Assembly (NCBI GenBank): GCA_002389385.1
Contig: DGOK01000118.1
Span: 818 to 64,817, forward strand
Length of the DNA stretch: 64,000 bases
DNA from: Rhodospirillaceae bacterium UBA4468
GTDB taxonomy: Bacteria > Pseudomonadota > Alphaproteobacteria > Rhodospirillales > Casp-alpha2
Direction of reading: 5' to 3'
The position numbers were made by a program, and so were the translations under genes. Below, in pieces: positions 37,595 through 46,751 of this stretch (its first letter is position 1; the number at the start of each line of letters is the position of its first letter). A model generated the notes under the pieces. It made no database searches and had not been told where the DNA came from. It worked only from the letters and a program-made list of their open reading frames with translations.

Positions 37595-38731
37595 ATGGAC
37601 ATGCACAAACAAAATATAGCGCTGGATGAAGCTGAGAAATTCGCACGCCTGAGGCTTATTCGATCTGAGAATATTGGCCCCATCACCTTCTATCGCCTAC
37701 TTGATCAATTTAGTTCCGCACGCGTCGCACTTGAGCATTTGCCAGACCTGGCGCGTAAAGGGGGTCGTAAAAAAGCGCTCAAGATTTCTTCTGTTAGCGA
37801 CACAGAAACAGAAATTCTTGCCCTACAGGAAATTGGCGCACACATGGTTTTTTGGGGAACAGCTGAATATCCTCCATTGCTGGCACATATCGATGACGCG
37901 CCGCCAATCCTTTTCGTCCGCGGCCATCTGCATCTTATGGCCAAGAAAGCTGTTGCCGTTGTCGGGTCGCGTAATGCATCCATCAACGGACGGCGCTTTG
38001 CACAATCTATCGCACAGGCACTGGGGGAATCTGGTTATCTCGTCGTTTCCGGCATGGCACGCGGTATTGATACATCAGCCCACTTGGGTGCCCTGCCAAG
38101 CGGGACCGTTGCGGCATTAGGCGGCGGCGTGGATATGGTCTATCCCAGAGAAAACACGGGGTTATATAACAACTTGATTGAGACCGGGGCCGTATGTTCT
38201 GAGGTCACCATCAGCACCACGCCACAGGCGCGACACTTCCCTCGGCGTAATCACATTATATCTGGCATGTCGCGTGCCATTGTTGTGCTAGAAGCTGGTG
38301 CCAAGTCTGGATCACTCATCACCGCCAGAATGGCCCTCGAGCAAAACCGCGAAGTATTTGCGGTACCAGGTCCGCCTCAAGATCCGCGTGTGAAAGGATC
38401 CAACGCACTGTTTCGCGATGGCGCTTATTTGACCGAAACTGCCAATGACATCCTTCAAGTGCTTTCAGATGTGAGTCCAAACGCGTTTAGCGAAGGACGA
38501 CGGCGCGCTGTCAGTACGCAACCCATGTTATCATTAGATGATAAGGAACTGGACCTCGCGCGAGATCGTATTCATCAAGCATTGGACTATGGGCCGACAG
38601 ATGTTGACGATATCATCAGAGACACAGGGCAAAGCCCCGCCGCGGTTGCCGCCATCTTGCTGGAACTAGAAGTTGCAGGAAAACTGGAACGTCAAAACGG
38701 CAACAAGGTGGCCTTCATTTCATCTTCGTAA
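37595..38731 (+). CDS. dprA: DNA-processing protein DprA
   Basis: DprA protects incoming single-stranded DNA and loads RecA during transformation. The 378-residue protein has an N-terminal helical part (residues 1-70). Its Rossmann-like core carries VAVVGSRNASINGRRFA, VSGMARGIDTSAHLGAL, GGGVDMVYPREN, RHFPRRNHIISGMSRAIVVLEA and SGSLITARMALEQNREVFAVPG. A C-terminal winged-helix domain (about 315-375) is also present. All core motifs look intact. It is the start of a dprA-topA-rnr run that is widespread in alphaproteobacteria. Confidence 0.95.
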   Translation: MDMHKQNIALDEAEKFARLRLIRSENIGPITFYRLLDQFSSARVALEHLPDLARKGGRKKALKISSVSDTETEILALQEIGAHMVFWGTAEYPPLLAHIDDAPPILFVRGHLHLMAKKAVAVVGSRNASINGRRFAQSIAQALGESGYLVVSGMARGIDTSAHLGALPSGTVAALGGGVDMVYPRENTGLYNNLIETGAVCSEVTISTTPQARHFPRRNHIISGMSRAIVVLEAGAKSGSLITARMALEQNREVFAVPGPPQDPRVKGSNALFRDGAYLTETANDILQVLSDVSPNAFSEGRRRAVSTQPMLSLDDKELDLARDRIHQALDYGPTDVDDIIRDTGQSPAAVAAILLELEVAGKLERQNGNKVAFISSS

Positions 38732-39013
38732 CAACTTACACTAAAATGTGTCTGAAACCAAATTCAGGTGATTTATTTCTACGCAATAGGCGTGGAAACC
38801 GTACACATCGAGCAGAAAGGCCTCGGAATATTTTTTTAACCCCCATTAATCCATTGTTTTAATTGGGGAATATTAGGTTTCACATACCTTCTCAGGCAAT
38901 CTTGTGAAATTTACCCTGTTGACGGCAGCTTATTTTATCGCCAATTCTCCCCTGCCCCGAGATGATGATCGTCTCTTGAGGGCACGAAACTTGAAAACAG
39001 ATATTGGGTAGGC
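38732..39013 (+). other. Intergenic region between dprA and topA
   Basis: This 282-base AT-rich spacer has no ORF that I can support. An imperfect hairpin at 38850-38873 pairs CCCCATTAA with TTAATTGGGG around a short loop. It could end dprA transcription or sit in the topA leader. A TTGAC sequence near 38920 is a weak candidate for a topA -35 box; I could not find a convincing -10. Confidence 0.3.
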
Positions 39014-41644
39014 ATGACAAGCGTCGTCGTCGTCGAATCGCCAGCAAAGGCAAAAACTATTAACAAGTATCTCGGAGACGACTATATAGTCCTCGCGAGT
39101 AACGGACATATTCGTGATCTTCCGTCGAAAAATGGCTCCGTAGACCCGGATGGCGATTTCACTATGAAATGGGAAATCGATAGCCGTCGCAAAAAGCATG
39201 TCGACGAAATAGCCAAAGCTGTCAAAAAAGCTGACGCCCTTTATCTCGCGACCGATCCGGACCGTGAAGGCGAAGCCATATCTTGGCACGTCAGAGAAGT
39301 CCTCGAAGACAAAAAGCTTCTGACGGGTAAAATTGTTAAACGCGTGGTCTTTAACGAGATCACCAAGGATGCCGTCCAGGAAGCCTTTAATAATCCGCGC
39401 GAACTCGATATCGAATTGGTCGATGCTTATATGGCCAGGCGCGCGCTCGACTATCTTGTTGGCTTCACGCTATCACCTGTGTTGTGGCGCAAACTTCCAG
39501 GTTCACGTTCCGCGGGACGCGTACAGTCTGTTGCCCTTCGCCTGATTTGCGAACGCGAACTTGATATTGAGATGTTCAAGCCCGAGGAATACTGGACGAT
39601 CAATGCCACATTCCAAACTCCTCGCGGCGATAATTTCAAAGCTTCGCTCACGCGCTTGAATAGCGAAAAGGTGAGCAAGTTCACAATCAATTCTGAGGAC
39701 CTCGCCAATCAAGCGGTTGCCGCAATTGAAGCTCGGGAATTCACCACAGGCGAGATTGAGCGCAAACAAACACGCCGTTACCCTGCACCACCTTTTACGA
39801 CCTCGACGATGCAACAAGAAGCATCGCGAAAGCTCTACTTTGGTGCTCGCAAAACCATGCAAACGGCGCAGAACCTTTATGAGGGTGTGCGTATCGGCGG
39901 CGAGACTGTTGGTCTGATCACCTACATGCGAACAGATGGCGTGCAGATGGCGCGCGAAGCGATCTCTGCTGCCCGCAATGTTATTCAAGAAACCCACGGG
40001 TCCAAGTATTTGCCTTCGACGCCCAGGGAATACAAATCCAAAGCCAAGAACGCGCAAGAAGCACACGAGGCAATACGTCCAACGGACGTCCGCCGCACGC
40101 CAAATTCTGTTGAACAGTATCTGAACGCGGATCAACTTAAGCTCTACACGTTGATCTGGAAGCGTACGCTGGCAAGCCAAATGGAAGCTGCCGTTCTGGA
40201 TCAAGTCGGTGTCGACATGTTCTCTGCTGACCGTGCCGTGGCATTCCGTGCGACGGGCTCGGTCATCGCGTTTGATGGCTTCATGAAGCTTTACCGCGAA
40301 GGCGAAGACGATAAAAAAGATGATGATGGCGGTGGGCGAATCCTCCCCGTGTTGAACCAAGGTGAAGACCTTGGTCGCGAAGAGACATTACCCGAGCAGC
40401 ATTTCACACAGCCACCACCTCGCTTTAGTGAAGCCTCCTTGGTTAAAAAGCTTGAAGAACTTGGTATCGGCCGCCCATCGACGTATGCATCGATTATCTC
40501 GGTGCTGCAGGACCGAAACTATGTTCGCATCGACAAGCGCCGGTTTATTCCAGAAGACCGCGGCCGGTTGGTAACAACGTTTCTCTCAAGTTTCTTTGAG
40601 CGCTACGTTGAATACGATTTCACAGCTGATCTCGAAGAAAAACTCGACCATGTATCCGGCGGGCAACTTGCCTGGAAACAGGTGCTCGTAGATTTCTGGG
40701 TCGATTTCAAAGCCAAGGTCGATGATACAAAAGACTTATCCGTTCGTAATGTTCTGGATGTCTTGAACGAAGAACTGCGTCCTCACTTCTTTCCAGAGCG
40801 TGCAGATGGCTCTGATGCCAGAAGCTGCCCCAAGTGTAAGACCGGCGAATTGTCGATCAAGCTCGGCCGCCATGGCGCGTTCCTCGGATGCTCCAGTTAT
40901 CCAGAATGCAACTTTACGACACCCCTCGGTTCCGACCCTGCTTTGAACGAGCTTGGCGAAGGTCCCAAAGAGTTGGGTAAAGATCCAGAGACCGGCAAGC
41001 TGATCACCATGCGCCAGGGGCCTTATGGGCCTTATATCCAACTCGGCGAAGAAGAGCTGGATGGCAAAAAGAAGATCAAGCTGAAGCGTGCGTCCTTACC
41101 ACAAGGTGTTGATCCCGCAGAAATGGATCTCGAGAAAGCGCTTGGGCTGATGTCCTTGCCACGCCTGGTCGGTATCGATCCCATGTCTGGATTTGAAATC
41201 CGCGCGAATATCGGTCGTTTTGGTCCGTTCATTATTTGTGGCGGCACCTATGTCTCATTGAAAAAAGATGAAGATGATGTGCTGAGCATCGGCCTTAATA
41301 GGGCTGTGACTTTGCTGGGCGACAAGCCGCGTAAAGATCCACCTAAAGAATTGGGCAAGCATCCAAAAAACAAAAAACCGATCATGGTCAAAGATGGTCG
41401 TTGGGGTCCTTACGTGCAGAACAGCCGCACCATGGCGCGCTTGCCAAAAGAAATGGTCAAAGACGACGTGACTATTGAAATGGCCATTGAGTGGATTGAT
41501 GCCAAGAGCAATGGCGGCAAAGGTCCGAAAGCAAAGCCAGCGGCGAAGGCTAAGCCAAAAAAGAAAGCCACCGCCAAGAAGAAACCTGCTGCGAAGAAAA
41601 AAGCGCCTGCAAAAAAGAAAGCGCCTGACGCTGCTGACGATTAG
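39014..41644 (+). CDS. topA: DNA topoisomerase I
   Basis: TopA relaxes negative supercoils. The 876-residue protein has the Toprim start (VVVESPAKAKTINKYLG, and DPDREGEAISWHV with acidic metal ligands) and the catalytic Tyr in GLITYMRTDGVQM. A four-Cys zinc ribbon follows (CPKCKTGELSIKLGRHGAFLGC, about residue 605), then repeated KELGKDPETGKLI/GPYGPYIQLGE domains. The tail of about 45 residues is almost only Lys, Ala and Pro, a DNA-binding tail common in alphaproteobacteria. It is intact and continues into rnr after 60 bases. Confidence 0.97.
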   Translation: MTSVVVVESPAKAKTINKYLGDDYIVLASNGHIRDLPSKNGSVDPDGDFTMKWEIDSRRKKHVDEIAKAVKKADALYLATDPDREGEAISWHVREVLEDKKLLTGKIVKRVVFNEITKDAVQEAFNNPRELDIELVDAYMARRALDYLVGFTLSPVLWRKLPGSRSAGRVQSVALRLICERELDIEMFKPEEYWTINATFQTPRGDNFKASLTRLNSEKVSKFTINSEDLANQAVAAIEAREFTTGEIERKQTRRYPAPPFTTSTMQQEASRKLYFGARKTMQTAQNLYEGVRIGGETVGLITYMRTDGVQMAREAISAARNVIQETHGSKYLPSTPREYKSKAKNAQEAHEAIRPTDVRRTPNSVEQYLNADQLKLYTLIWKRTLASQMEAAVLDQVGVDMFSADRAVAFRATGSVIAFDGFMKLYREGEDDKKDDDGGGRILPVLNQGEDLGREETLPEQHFTQPPPRFSEASLVKKLEELGIGRPSTYASIISVLQDRNYVRIDKRRFIPEDRGRLVTTFLSSFFERYVEYDFTADLEEKLDHVSGGQLAWKQVLVDFWVDFKAKVDDTKDLSVRNVLDVLNEELRPHFFPERADGSDARSCPKCKTGELSIKLGRHGAFLGCSSYPECNFTTPLGSDPALNELGEGPKELGKDPETGKLITMRQGPYGPYIQLGEEELDGKKKIKLKRASLPQGVDPAEMDLEKALGLMSLPRLVGIDPMSGFEIRANIGRFGPFIICGGTYVSLKKDEDDVLSIGLNRAVTLLGDKPRKDPPKELGKHPKNKKPIMVKDGRWGPYVQNSRTMARLPKEMVKDDVTIEMAIEWIDAKSNGGKGPKAKPAAKAKPKKKATAKKKPAAKKKAPAKKKAPDAADD

Positions 41645-41704
41645 AAAGCGTGCTAGATCCAGCACGCCCTTGTCGCCAACGGCATCGCAGCTTACGTTCT
41701 CTGC

Positions 41705-44032
41705 ATGAACGACGCTCCATTCCCAACTAAAGAACAAATTGCCGAATTTGTGCGCGGTGGCACCAGCCATATTGGTAAACGCGAGATCGCGCGCGCCTTC
41801 AAGCTCAACGTCGAGCAAAAGCGTACGTTGAAAACCGTACTCAAAGAAATGAAAGAGGACGGTACGCTGACCAGTGATCGCAGCAAAAAATTCACCGACC
41901 CCGCCGCCATTCCAAATGTCACTGTGATTGAAATCAGTGGTGTCGATGCCGATGGTGAGGTTCTTGCGCGTCCGGTTAAGTGGGAAAGTGAAGCCCCGCC
42001 TCCGACGATCTACGTTATCGCCGACAAAAAAGATAAGGCGACGTCCGCTCCGGCAGTTGGCGAACGCGCCCTCGCCCGCATACGGCAAATAGACGACGGC
42101 TTCGAAGCCCGTATTGTCCGGCGTATTCCCCCTGCACCGACAGACATTCTTGGTGTGGTAATCGAATCCGAAGGCCAAGCCCGTATTCGCCCAGTCGATA
42201 AGCGCGACCGCTATGAGTACGTGATTGAGCCCGATGCAGAAAAAGGTGCCAAGGTCGGTGATCTTGTGCGTGCCCAGGGTACCGGTGGAACACGCCTCGG
42301 CCTCAAGCGTGCTAAAATCGTCGAACGTATTTCCGAAGCCACAGGCGCAAGCGCGATCAGTTTGATCTCAGTGCATCAACACGGCATCCCCGTGGCATTC
42401 CCATCCGAAGCGCTAAAGCAAGCTGAAGATGCCAAGGCCGCCCCATTAGGCGAGCGAGATGATTTGCGGTCTGTGCCGCTCGTCACTATCGATGGAGCGG
42501 ATGCGCGAGATTTCGATGATGCGGTCTTTGCTGAACCTGATGACGACCCAAAGAACGAAGGCGGGTATAAGCTTATCGTCGCGATTGCAGATGTCGCTTG
42601 GTATGTCCGCCCTGGGGACGCGCTAGACCGTACAGCGTTCGAACGTGGGAACTCGGTGTATTTTCCTGACCGCGTGGTGCCCATGCTCCCGGAACAGCTC
42701 TCAAATGGCTGGTGTTCCCTGAGGCCCAACGAAGACCGTCCCTGCTTGATAGCGTATTTGCGCATAGACAAGGATGGCAAGCTTCTATCAAAGCGCTTTA
42801 AACGCGCCCTGATGCGCTCACACGCCCGCCTGACCTATGAGCAGGTACAAATTGCACAAGATGGTACACCCGACGATATGACGGCGCCTCTGATGGCAGA
42901 TGTCATCACACCGCTCTATAGCGCGTTTGCAATACTCGACAAGGCGCGGTCAATACGCGGTGCGCTTGAGCTGGATGTTGCTGAACGACAGATCATTCTG
43001 GATGACCAAGGCGAGATCAAAGGGATTGAGCCCCGCACGCGACTGGACAGCCACAAGCTTATTGAAGAATTCATGGTTCTGGCCAATGTCGCCGCCGCAG
43101 AGTTTCTGGAAGAAAAGAAACGGCTCTGCATGTACCGAATTCACGACGAGCCTTCGATGTCGAAAATTGAAGCGTTGGTCGAGGTTCTCGATAGCGTCAA
43201 CATTCGCTTTGATAAGGGCCAGACCGTCACCCCGCATCGCTTCAATCATATTCTGAGTAAAGCAAGCGGATCGCCACATGCGCAGATGGTCAACGATATT
43301 GTCCTGCGCTCACAAGCGCAGGCGAAGTATGATCCTGATAACATTGGCCATTTTGGGCTTTCACTGAAGCGGTATTGCCATTTCACATCACCGATACGTC
43401 GCTATTCTGACCTTTTGGTGCACCGCGCCCTGATCCTGGGGATGAGTCCAAGCGCGGGCTCATTGCCACAAGATCCAGGCGATTTCAATGAAATCGGTGA
43501 ACATCTTTGTATCACTGAACGACGCGCCCAGGCCGCTGAACGTGGTGCGATGGATCGCTACAGTGCGCATTATTTGAAGGACCGTGTCGGTGTAACATTC
43601 GGGGCCCGCATTTCAGGTGCAACACGATTTGGCCTGTTCATCACCGTCAACGATATCGGTGCCGATGGCCTGATTCCGATCAAGTCACTCGCCAATGATT
43701 ACTATATCCATGACGAAGATAAGCACATGCTGACCGGGCGCAGAACCGGCAACACTTACCGCATGGGTGATCGAATTGAAGTTGTTCTTCGCGGTGTCAC
43801 ACCTATCACAGGCGGGATGATCTTCGAGCTTGTTGGGAGCTCCCGCTCGTCGGGTAAAGCGCAACCAGAACCTGAAAAGCGCAATGATCGTGCTCAAATC
43901 TCAAGGAAGCCTAAAAAGACCAAAGGCAAAAGCCGTGCTGCGCGGCGTTTGCAGCGTGCTGCCGCGGGGGCCGATCCCAAAAAACCTAAAAAGAACAAAA
44001 CCAACAAGAATAAAGGCCGCCCAAAACGATAA
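41705..44032 (+). CDS. rnr: Ribonuclease R
   Basis: RNase R is a processive 3'-5' exonuclease that degrades structured RNA. The 775-residue protein has an N-terminal winged helix (KREIARAFKLNVEQKRTLK), cold-shock domains, and the RNB domain with acidic metal ligands in TIDGADARDFDDAVFAEPD. The HFTSPIRRYSDLLVHRAL signature and an S1 domain (GARISGATRFGLFITVND) follow. A Lys/Arg-rich C-terminal tail, beginning around SGKAQPEPEKRN, matches RNase R rather than RNase II. Confidence 0.96.
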   Translation: MNDAPFPTKEQIAEFVRGGTSHIGKREIARAFKLNVEQKRTLKTVLKEMKEDGTLTSDRSKKFTDPAAIPNVTVIEISGVDADGEVLARPVKWESEAPPPTIYVIADKKDKATSAPAVGERALARIRQIDDGFEARIVRRIPPAPTDILGVVIESEGQARIRPVDKRDRYEYVIEPDAEKGAKVGDLVRAQGTGGTRLGLKRAKIVERISEATGASAISLISVHQHGIPVAFPSEALKQAEDAKAAPLGERDDLRSVPLVTIDGADARDFDDAVFAEPDDDPKNEGGYKLIVAIADVAWYVRPGDALDRTAFERGNSVYFPDRVVPMLPEQLSNGWCSLRPNEDRPCLIAYLRIDKDGKLLSKRFKRALMRSHARLTYEQVQIAQDGTPDDMTAPLMADVITPLYSAFAILDKARSIRGALELDVAERQIILDDQGEIKGIEPRTRLDSHKLIEEFMVLANVAAAEFLEEKKRLCMYRIHDEPSMSKIEALVEVLDSVNIRFDKGQTVTPHRFNHILSKASGSPHAQMVNDIVLRSQAQAKYDPDNIGHFGLSLKRYCHFTSPIRRYSDLLVHRALILGMSPSAGSLPQDPGDFNEIGEHLCITERRAQAAERGAMDRYSAHYLKDRVGVTFGARISGATRFGLFITVNDIGADGLIPIKSLANDYYIHDEDKHMLTGRRTGNTYRMGDRIEVVLRGVTPITGGMIFELVGSSRSSGKAQPEPEKRNDRAQISRKPKKTKGKSRAARRLQRAAAGADPKKPKKNKTNKNKGRPKR

Positions 44033-44078
44033 ATAATTAATGCTGGGTGTGATAGAGACCGTGTACAGGTGCTCTTGA

Positions 44079-45665
44079 ATGGTTTTAAATATACAAATGT
44101 TCTGGGAAAACACTCATCTTCGTCTCACGCTCAGTGGCGCGCTTATGCTGCTGCTGTCTGCGTGCGCGCAATTTAAAGCCCACGAAGATCAAGCTCAGAC
44201 CAATTTCGCCGAACCTGCAGCTGCTGAAGTTATCGCCATCGGTTTTGATAATATTGCCGACAAATATATCGAATCGGTATCCTTGCGGCGCATCGGTGTT
44301 GAAGGACTTCGAGGCCTTGGCGCCATTGATGAAGGTATTAGCCTCTCTGAAGAAGTGGGCGAAATGGTTCTCTACAAGTTCGATGACGAGATCGGACGCC
44401 TGCGCATTCCCCCTGAAAATGATGTGCGCGCGTGGTCGGCAGCGATTGTTGCCCTGACCGAAAAGGCCCGTGCGTCCTCATCCATTGTCAGGAGCGCCTC
44501 ATCTGAAAAGATTTATGAGGCCATTTTTGATGGCGCGCTCTCCGATCTGGATATTTTCTCGCGCTACGCCGGGACGGACGAAGCAAACCGAAACCGCGCC
44601 CGTCGTGATGGCTTTGGCGGTATAGGCATAAGGTTTCGTATCGAAGCCGGTGTTGCTGTTGTTACCCGTGTCCTTGAAGCGACACCAGCCTTTGAAAGCG
44701 GATTACGCGCTGGTGATGGTATTATTCAGGTTGAGGGGCATAAAACCGATGGCCTGAATAGCGCTGCAATCACGCGCCTCATCCGAGGCCCGGTACACAC
44801 GCAGGTAAGCCTTACCTTGAGCCGTACTGACGCTTTACAACCCTTCACCATATCGGTCGCACGTGCACATATTGTCCCAGAGACAGTAACCGTTCACATT
44901 GAAGATGGCATCGCAATCATCAAGATATCCAGTTTCAATCAAGAGACCGGCAATTCCCTTGAACGGGTTTTGATGAACCTCACAGCACCGGATGCAACGC
45001 CACTGGTAGGGCTGATCGTAGACCTCCGAGGCAATCCAGGTGGGTTACTGCGCCAATCCATCCAGGTTGCAGACCTGTTGCTCACACAGGGTGATATTCT
45101 ACGCACCTCAGGGCGCCATCCAGATAGCTTACACCATTATAAGGCAGGTGGGCGTGATCTTGCGGCTGGCAAGCCTCTCGTCCTCATGGTTGATGGAAAA
45201 TCAGCCTCTGCAGCTGAGATTGTCGCTGCCGCTCTACAAGACCGTGACCGCGCTGTCATCATTGGGACCGCGTCATATGGCAAAGGCAGCGTCCAGACAG
45301 TGATTAGACTCCCAAATGATGGCGAGATCACGCTGACATGGTCCAAGTTTGTCGCACCGTCAGGATATTATATCCACGGTCTGGGCGTTATTCCGACGGT
45401 TTGTACAAGTGGATATAAAGATACTGGCGCCGCTGCCGAGATTATTGAGAGTGCACTTGAGGGCAAACGGGCGAGCGAAACGGTTTTGTGGCGTCGGCGT
45501 GCCATGCTATCAAACGATGATCGTCAGGCATTACGGGACGGATGCCCATCTCAAGCGCGCAAAGGCCCTCTGGATTTAGAAGTCGCCAAGCGATTGATTT
45601 TAAACGATCAAATTCATGCACGCGCGCTTCGAATGACAACAGCCACGGCGCAAGCCATCAATTAA
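44079..45665 (+). CDS. S41 (C-terminal processing) protease, predicted lipoprotein
   Basis: The 528-residue protein begins with a hydrophobic stretch ending in the lipobox LLSAC (Cys at residue 29 from ATG 44079; ATG 44097 is also possible), so it is probably a lipoprotein facing the periplasm. A PDZ domain (IGIRFRIEAGVAVVTRVLE, GLRAGDGIIQVEGH) precedes the Tsp-type core: IDLRGNPGGLLRQSIQVADLLL, the catalytic Ser in DGKSASAAEIVAAAL, and the Lys in SYGKGSVQTVIRL. It should trim or degrade periplasmic proteins by their C termini. Between rnr and rpmG many alphaproteobacteria have other genes, so this position is a local feature. Confidence 0.9.
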   Translation: MVLNIQMFWENTHLRLTLSGALMLLLSACAQFKAHEDQAQTNFAEPAAAEVIAIGFDNIADKYIESVSLRRIGVEGLRGLGAIDEGISLSEEVGEMVLYKFDDEIGRLRIPPENDVRAWSAAIVALTEKARASSSIVRSASSEKIYEAIFDGALSDLDIFSRYAGTDEANRNRARRDGFGGIGIRFRIEAGVAVVTRVLEATPAFESGLRAGDGIIQVEGHKTDGLNSAAITRLIRGPVHTQVSLTLSRTDALQPFTISVARAHIVPETVTVHIEDGIAIIKISSFNQETGNSLERVLMNLTAPDATPLVGLIVDLRGNPGGLLRQSIQVADLLLTQGDILRTSGRHPDSLHHYKAGGRDLAAGKPLVLMVDGKSASAAEIVAAALQDRDRAVIIGTASYGKGSVQTVIRLPNDGEITLTWSKFVAPSGYYIHGLGVIPTVCTSGYKDTGAAAEIIESALEGKRASETVLWRRRAMLSNDDRQALRDGCPSQARKGPLDLEVAKRLILNDQIHARALRMTTATAQAIN

Positions 45666-45697
45666 TCCACGTTTACATGAATCTTGCCCTAAATTCC

Positions 45698-45725
45698 TTG
45701 ACTTGATGGGTGCCGAGGTTATCTT
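45698..45725 (+). promoter_or_regulatory. Candidate sigma-70 promoter of rpmG
   Basis: TTGACT at 45698-45703 and TATCTT at 45720-45725 are separated by 16 bases. They lie about 50 bases upstream of the rpmG ATG, in the short gap after the protease gene. The match is good for the -35 box and fair for the -10 box. Confidence 0.5.
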
Positions 45726-45746
45726 GCCGCCTCTTTAGAAGCGGCG
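45726..45746 (+). promoter_or_regulatory. Leader stem-loop before rpmG
   Basis: GCCGC and GCGGC flank a ten-base loop containing CTCTTTAGAA, followed by GTTTAAAA. It falls inside the predicted 5' leader of rpmG. It could be a weak terminator for the upstream protease transcript or a structure that tunes L33 synthesis. Only the pairing itself is visible. Confidence 0.4.
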
Positions 45747-45775
45747 TTTAAAAACTTAATTGGGATACCTAGATT

Positions 45776-45943
45776 ATGGCGAAGCCGACCACTATTCAAA
45801 TTCGTCTTGTGAGCACGGCGGATACTGGTTTTTTCTACATCACGAAGAAAAATCCAAGAAATTCGACCGAGAAGATGCAAATGCGCAAATACGATCCTGT
45901 CGTGCGCAAGCATGTGATGTTCAAGGAAGCAAAGATTAAGTAA
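45776..45943 (+). CDS. rpmG: 50S ribosomal protein L33
   Basis: This 55-residue protein starts MAKPTTIQIRLVSTADTGFFYITKKNPRN and ends KYDPVVRKHVMFKEAKIK, a full match to the alphaproteobacterial L33 form without zinc-binding Cys pairs. L33 sits near the E site of the large subunit. It has its own promoter-like sequence upstream and a strong terminator 28 bases downstream, so it is probably a single-gene transcript. Confidence 0.96.
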   Translation: MAKPTTIQIRLVSTADTGFFYITKKNPRNSTEKMQMRKYDPVVRKHVMFKEAKIK

Positions 45944-45971
45944 TTCTCGCGTGTTTACGCCAGAAATGTCG

Positions 45972-45999
45972 CGCGCCGCTGAATTAGCGGCGCGTTTTT
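45972..45999 (+). terminator. Rho-independent terminator of rpmG
   Basis: A perfect nine-base GC-rich stem, CGCGCCGCT / AGCGGCGCG, encloses the five-base loop GAATT and is followed directly by five T. It lies between the rpmG stop and the end of the convergent divK gene. Confidence 0.93.
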
Positions 46000-46024
46000 C
46001 GTGTTGAAAATTCTAGTAGAATTA

Positions 46025-46390
46025 TTAGTATGCGAATCTCTTAACTGTCTCAAGGAAATGCGGGACTGAGATCGGCTTGGCGATATACCCTTCGCAGCCA
46101 CCTTCACGGATTTTTTCCTCGTCACCCTTCATCGCAAATGCGGTGACGGCAATCACAGGAATACCCTTAAGGTCATCATCAGCCTTAAGCATCTTCGTCA
46201 CTTCAAGACCAGAAATCTCAGGCAACTGAATATCCATAAGAATCAGATCAGGCGAATGCTCACGCGCTAACTTTAAAGCATCCCGGCCATCAACAGTTTG
46301 TAATGTTTCATATCCATGAGCTTGAAGTAAGTCGTTGAACAACTTCATGTTGAGATCGTTATCTTCAACGATCAATATTTTCTTCGCCAT
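46025..46390 (-). CDS. divK: DivK-like single-domain response regulator
   Basis: The 121-residue protein is one receiver domain: KILIVEDNDLNMKLFNDLLQAHGY with the acidic pocket, phospho-acceptor Asp53 in LILMDIQLPEISGLEV, the conserved Thr in VIAVTAFAM and Lys in GYIAKPISV. This wording is typical of DivK, which links the PleC/DivJ kinases to CtrA control of the cell cycle. The start is ATG 46390. The usual pleD partner is not adjacent, so the DivK assignment rests on sequence and on its place near rpmG. Confidence 0.85.
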   Translation of the reverse strand: MAKKILIVEDNDLNMKLFNDLLQAHGYETLQTVDGRDALKLAREHSPDLILMDIQLPEISGLEVTKMLKADDDLKGIPVIAVTAFAMKGDEEKIREGGCEGYIAKPISVPHFLETVKRFAY

Positions 46391-46555
46391 CAGTCTCTTT
46401 CTCACAATGCAACGCGTGTTTAGTTGCCAGACACATTAAAGGCTATACGCCCATTAATCATTAAAATGAGGATGAATTATTACATTCATCGAGTCAAACG
46501 AAGCTAAGATCAGCTTTAGACCTTTTTATTATATCCTACGGTCTTCTTGGGAACT

Positions 46556-46651
46556 TTAGAATGGCGCCAAACCAGCATTGAACTCTGATGCGAGAATGAC
46601 AGACACAACCGTCAATGTTAACGCTAATCCAAATGCTTTCCACATCACCAT
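46556..46651 (-). CDS. Small single-helix membrane protein (31 residues)
   Basis: A short ORF starts at ATG 46651 with GGAGG seven bases upstream. It encodes one hydrophobic helix (AFGLALTLTVVSVILA) followed by the polar tail SEFNAGLAPF. It is alone between divK and the broken Crp-like gene. The good ribosome-binding site and clean helix argue that it is expressed. The function is unknown. Confidence 0.5.
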   Translation of the reverse strand: MVMWKAFGLALTLTVVSVILASEFNAGLAPF

Positions 46652-46751
46652 TTTCTTTCCTCCGCATAATGCATGATCAAGTTCATGATGTATAGAAATT
46701 ATGACAGAAATATGGTTAACAGAATATGAGCACGATCACGCAAAAAGGAAA

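Noticed and set aside
39503..40360. 285-codon minus-strand frame inside topA
   Set aside because: It is fully antisense to the topA catalytic core and shows no recognisable domain.
41255..42178. 307-codon minus-strand frame across topA and rnr
   Set aside because: It is antisense to two strongly supported genes and has a Phe/Arg/Gly-rich composition without family motifs.
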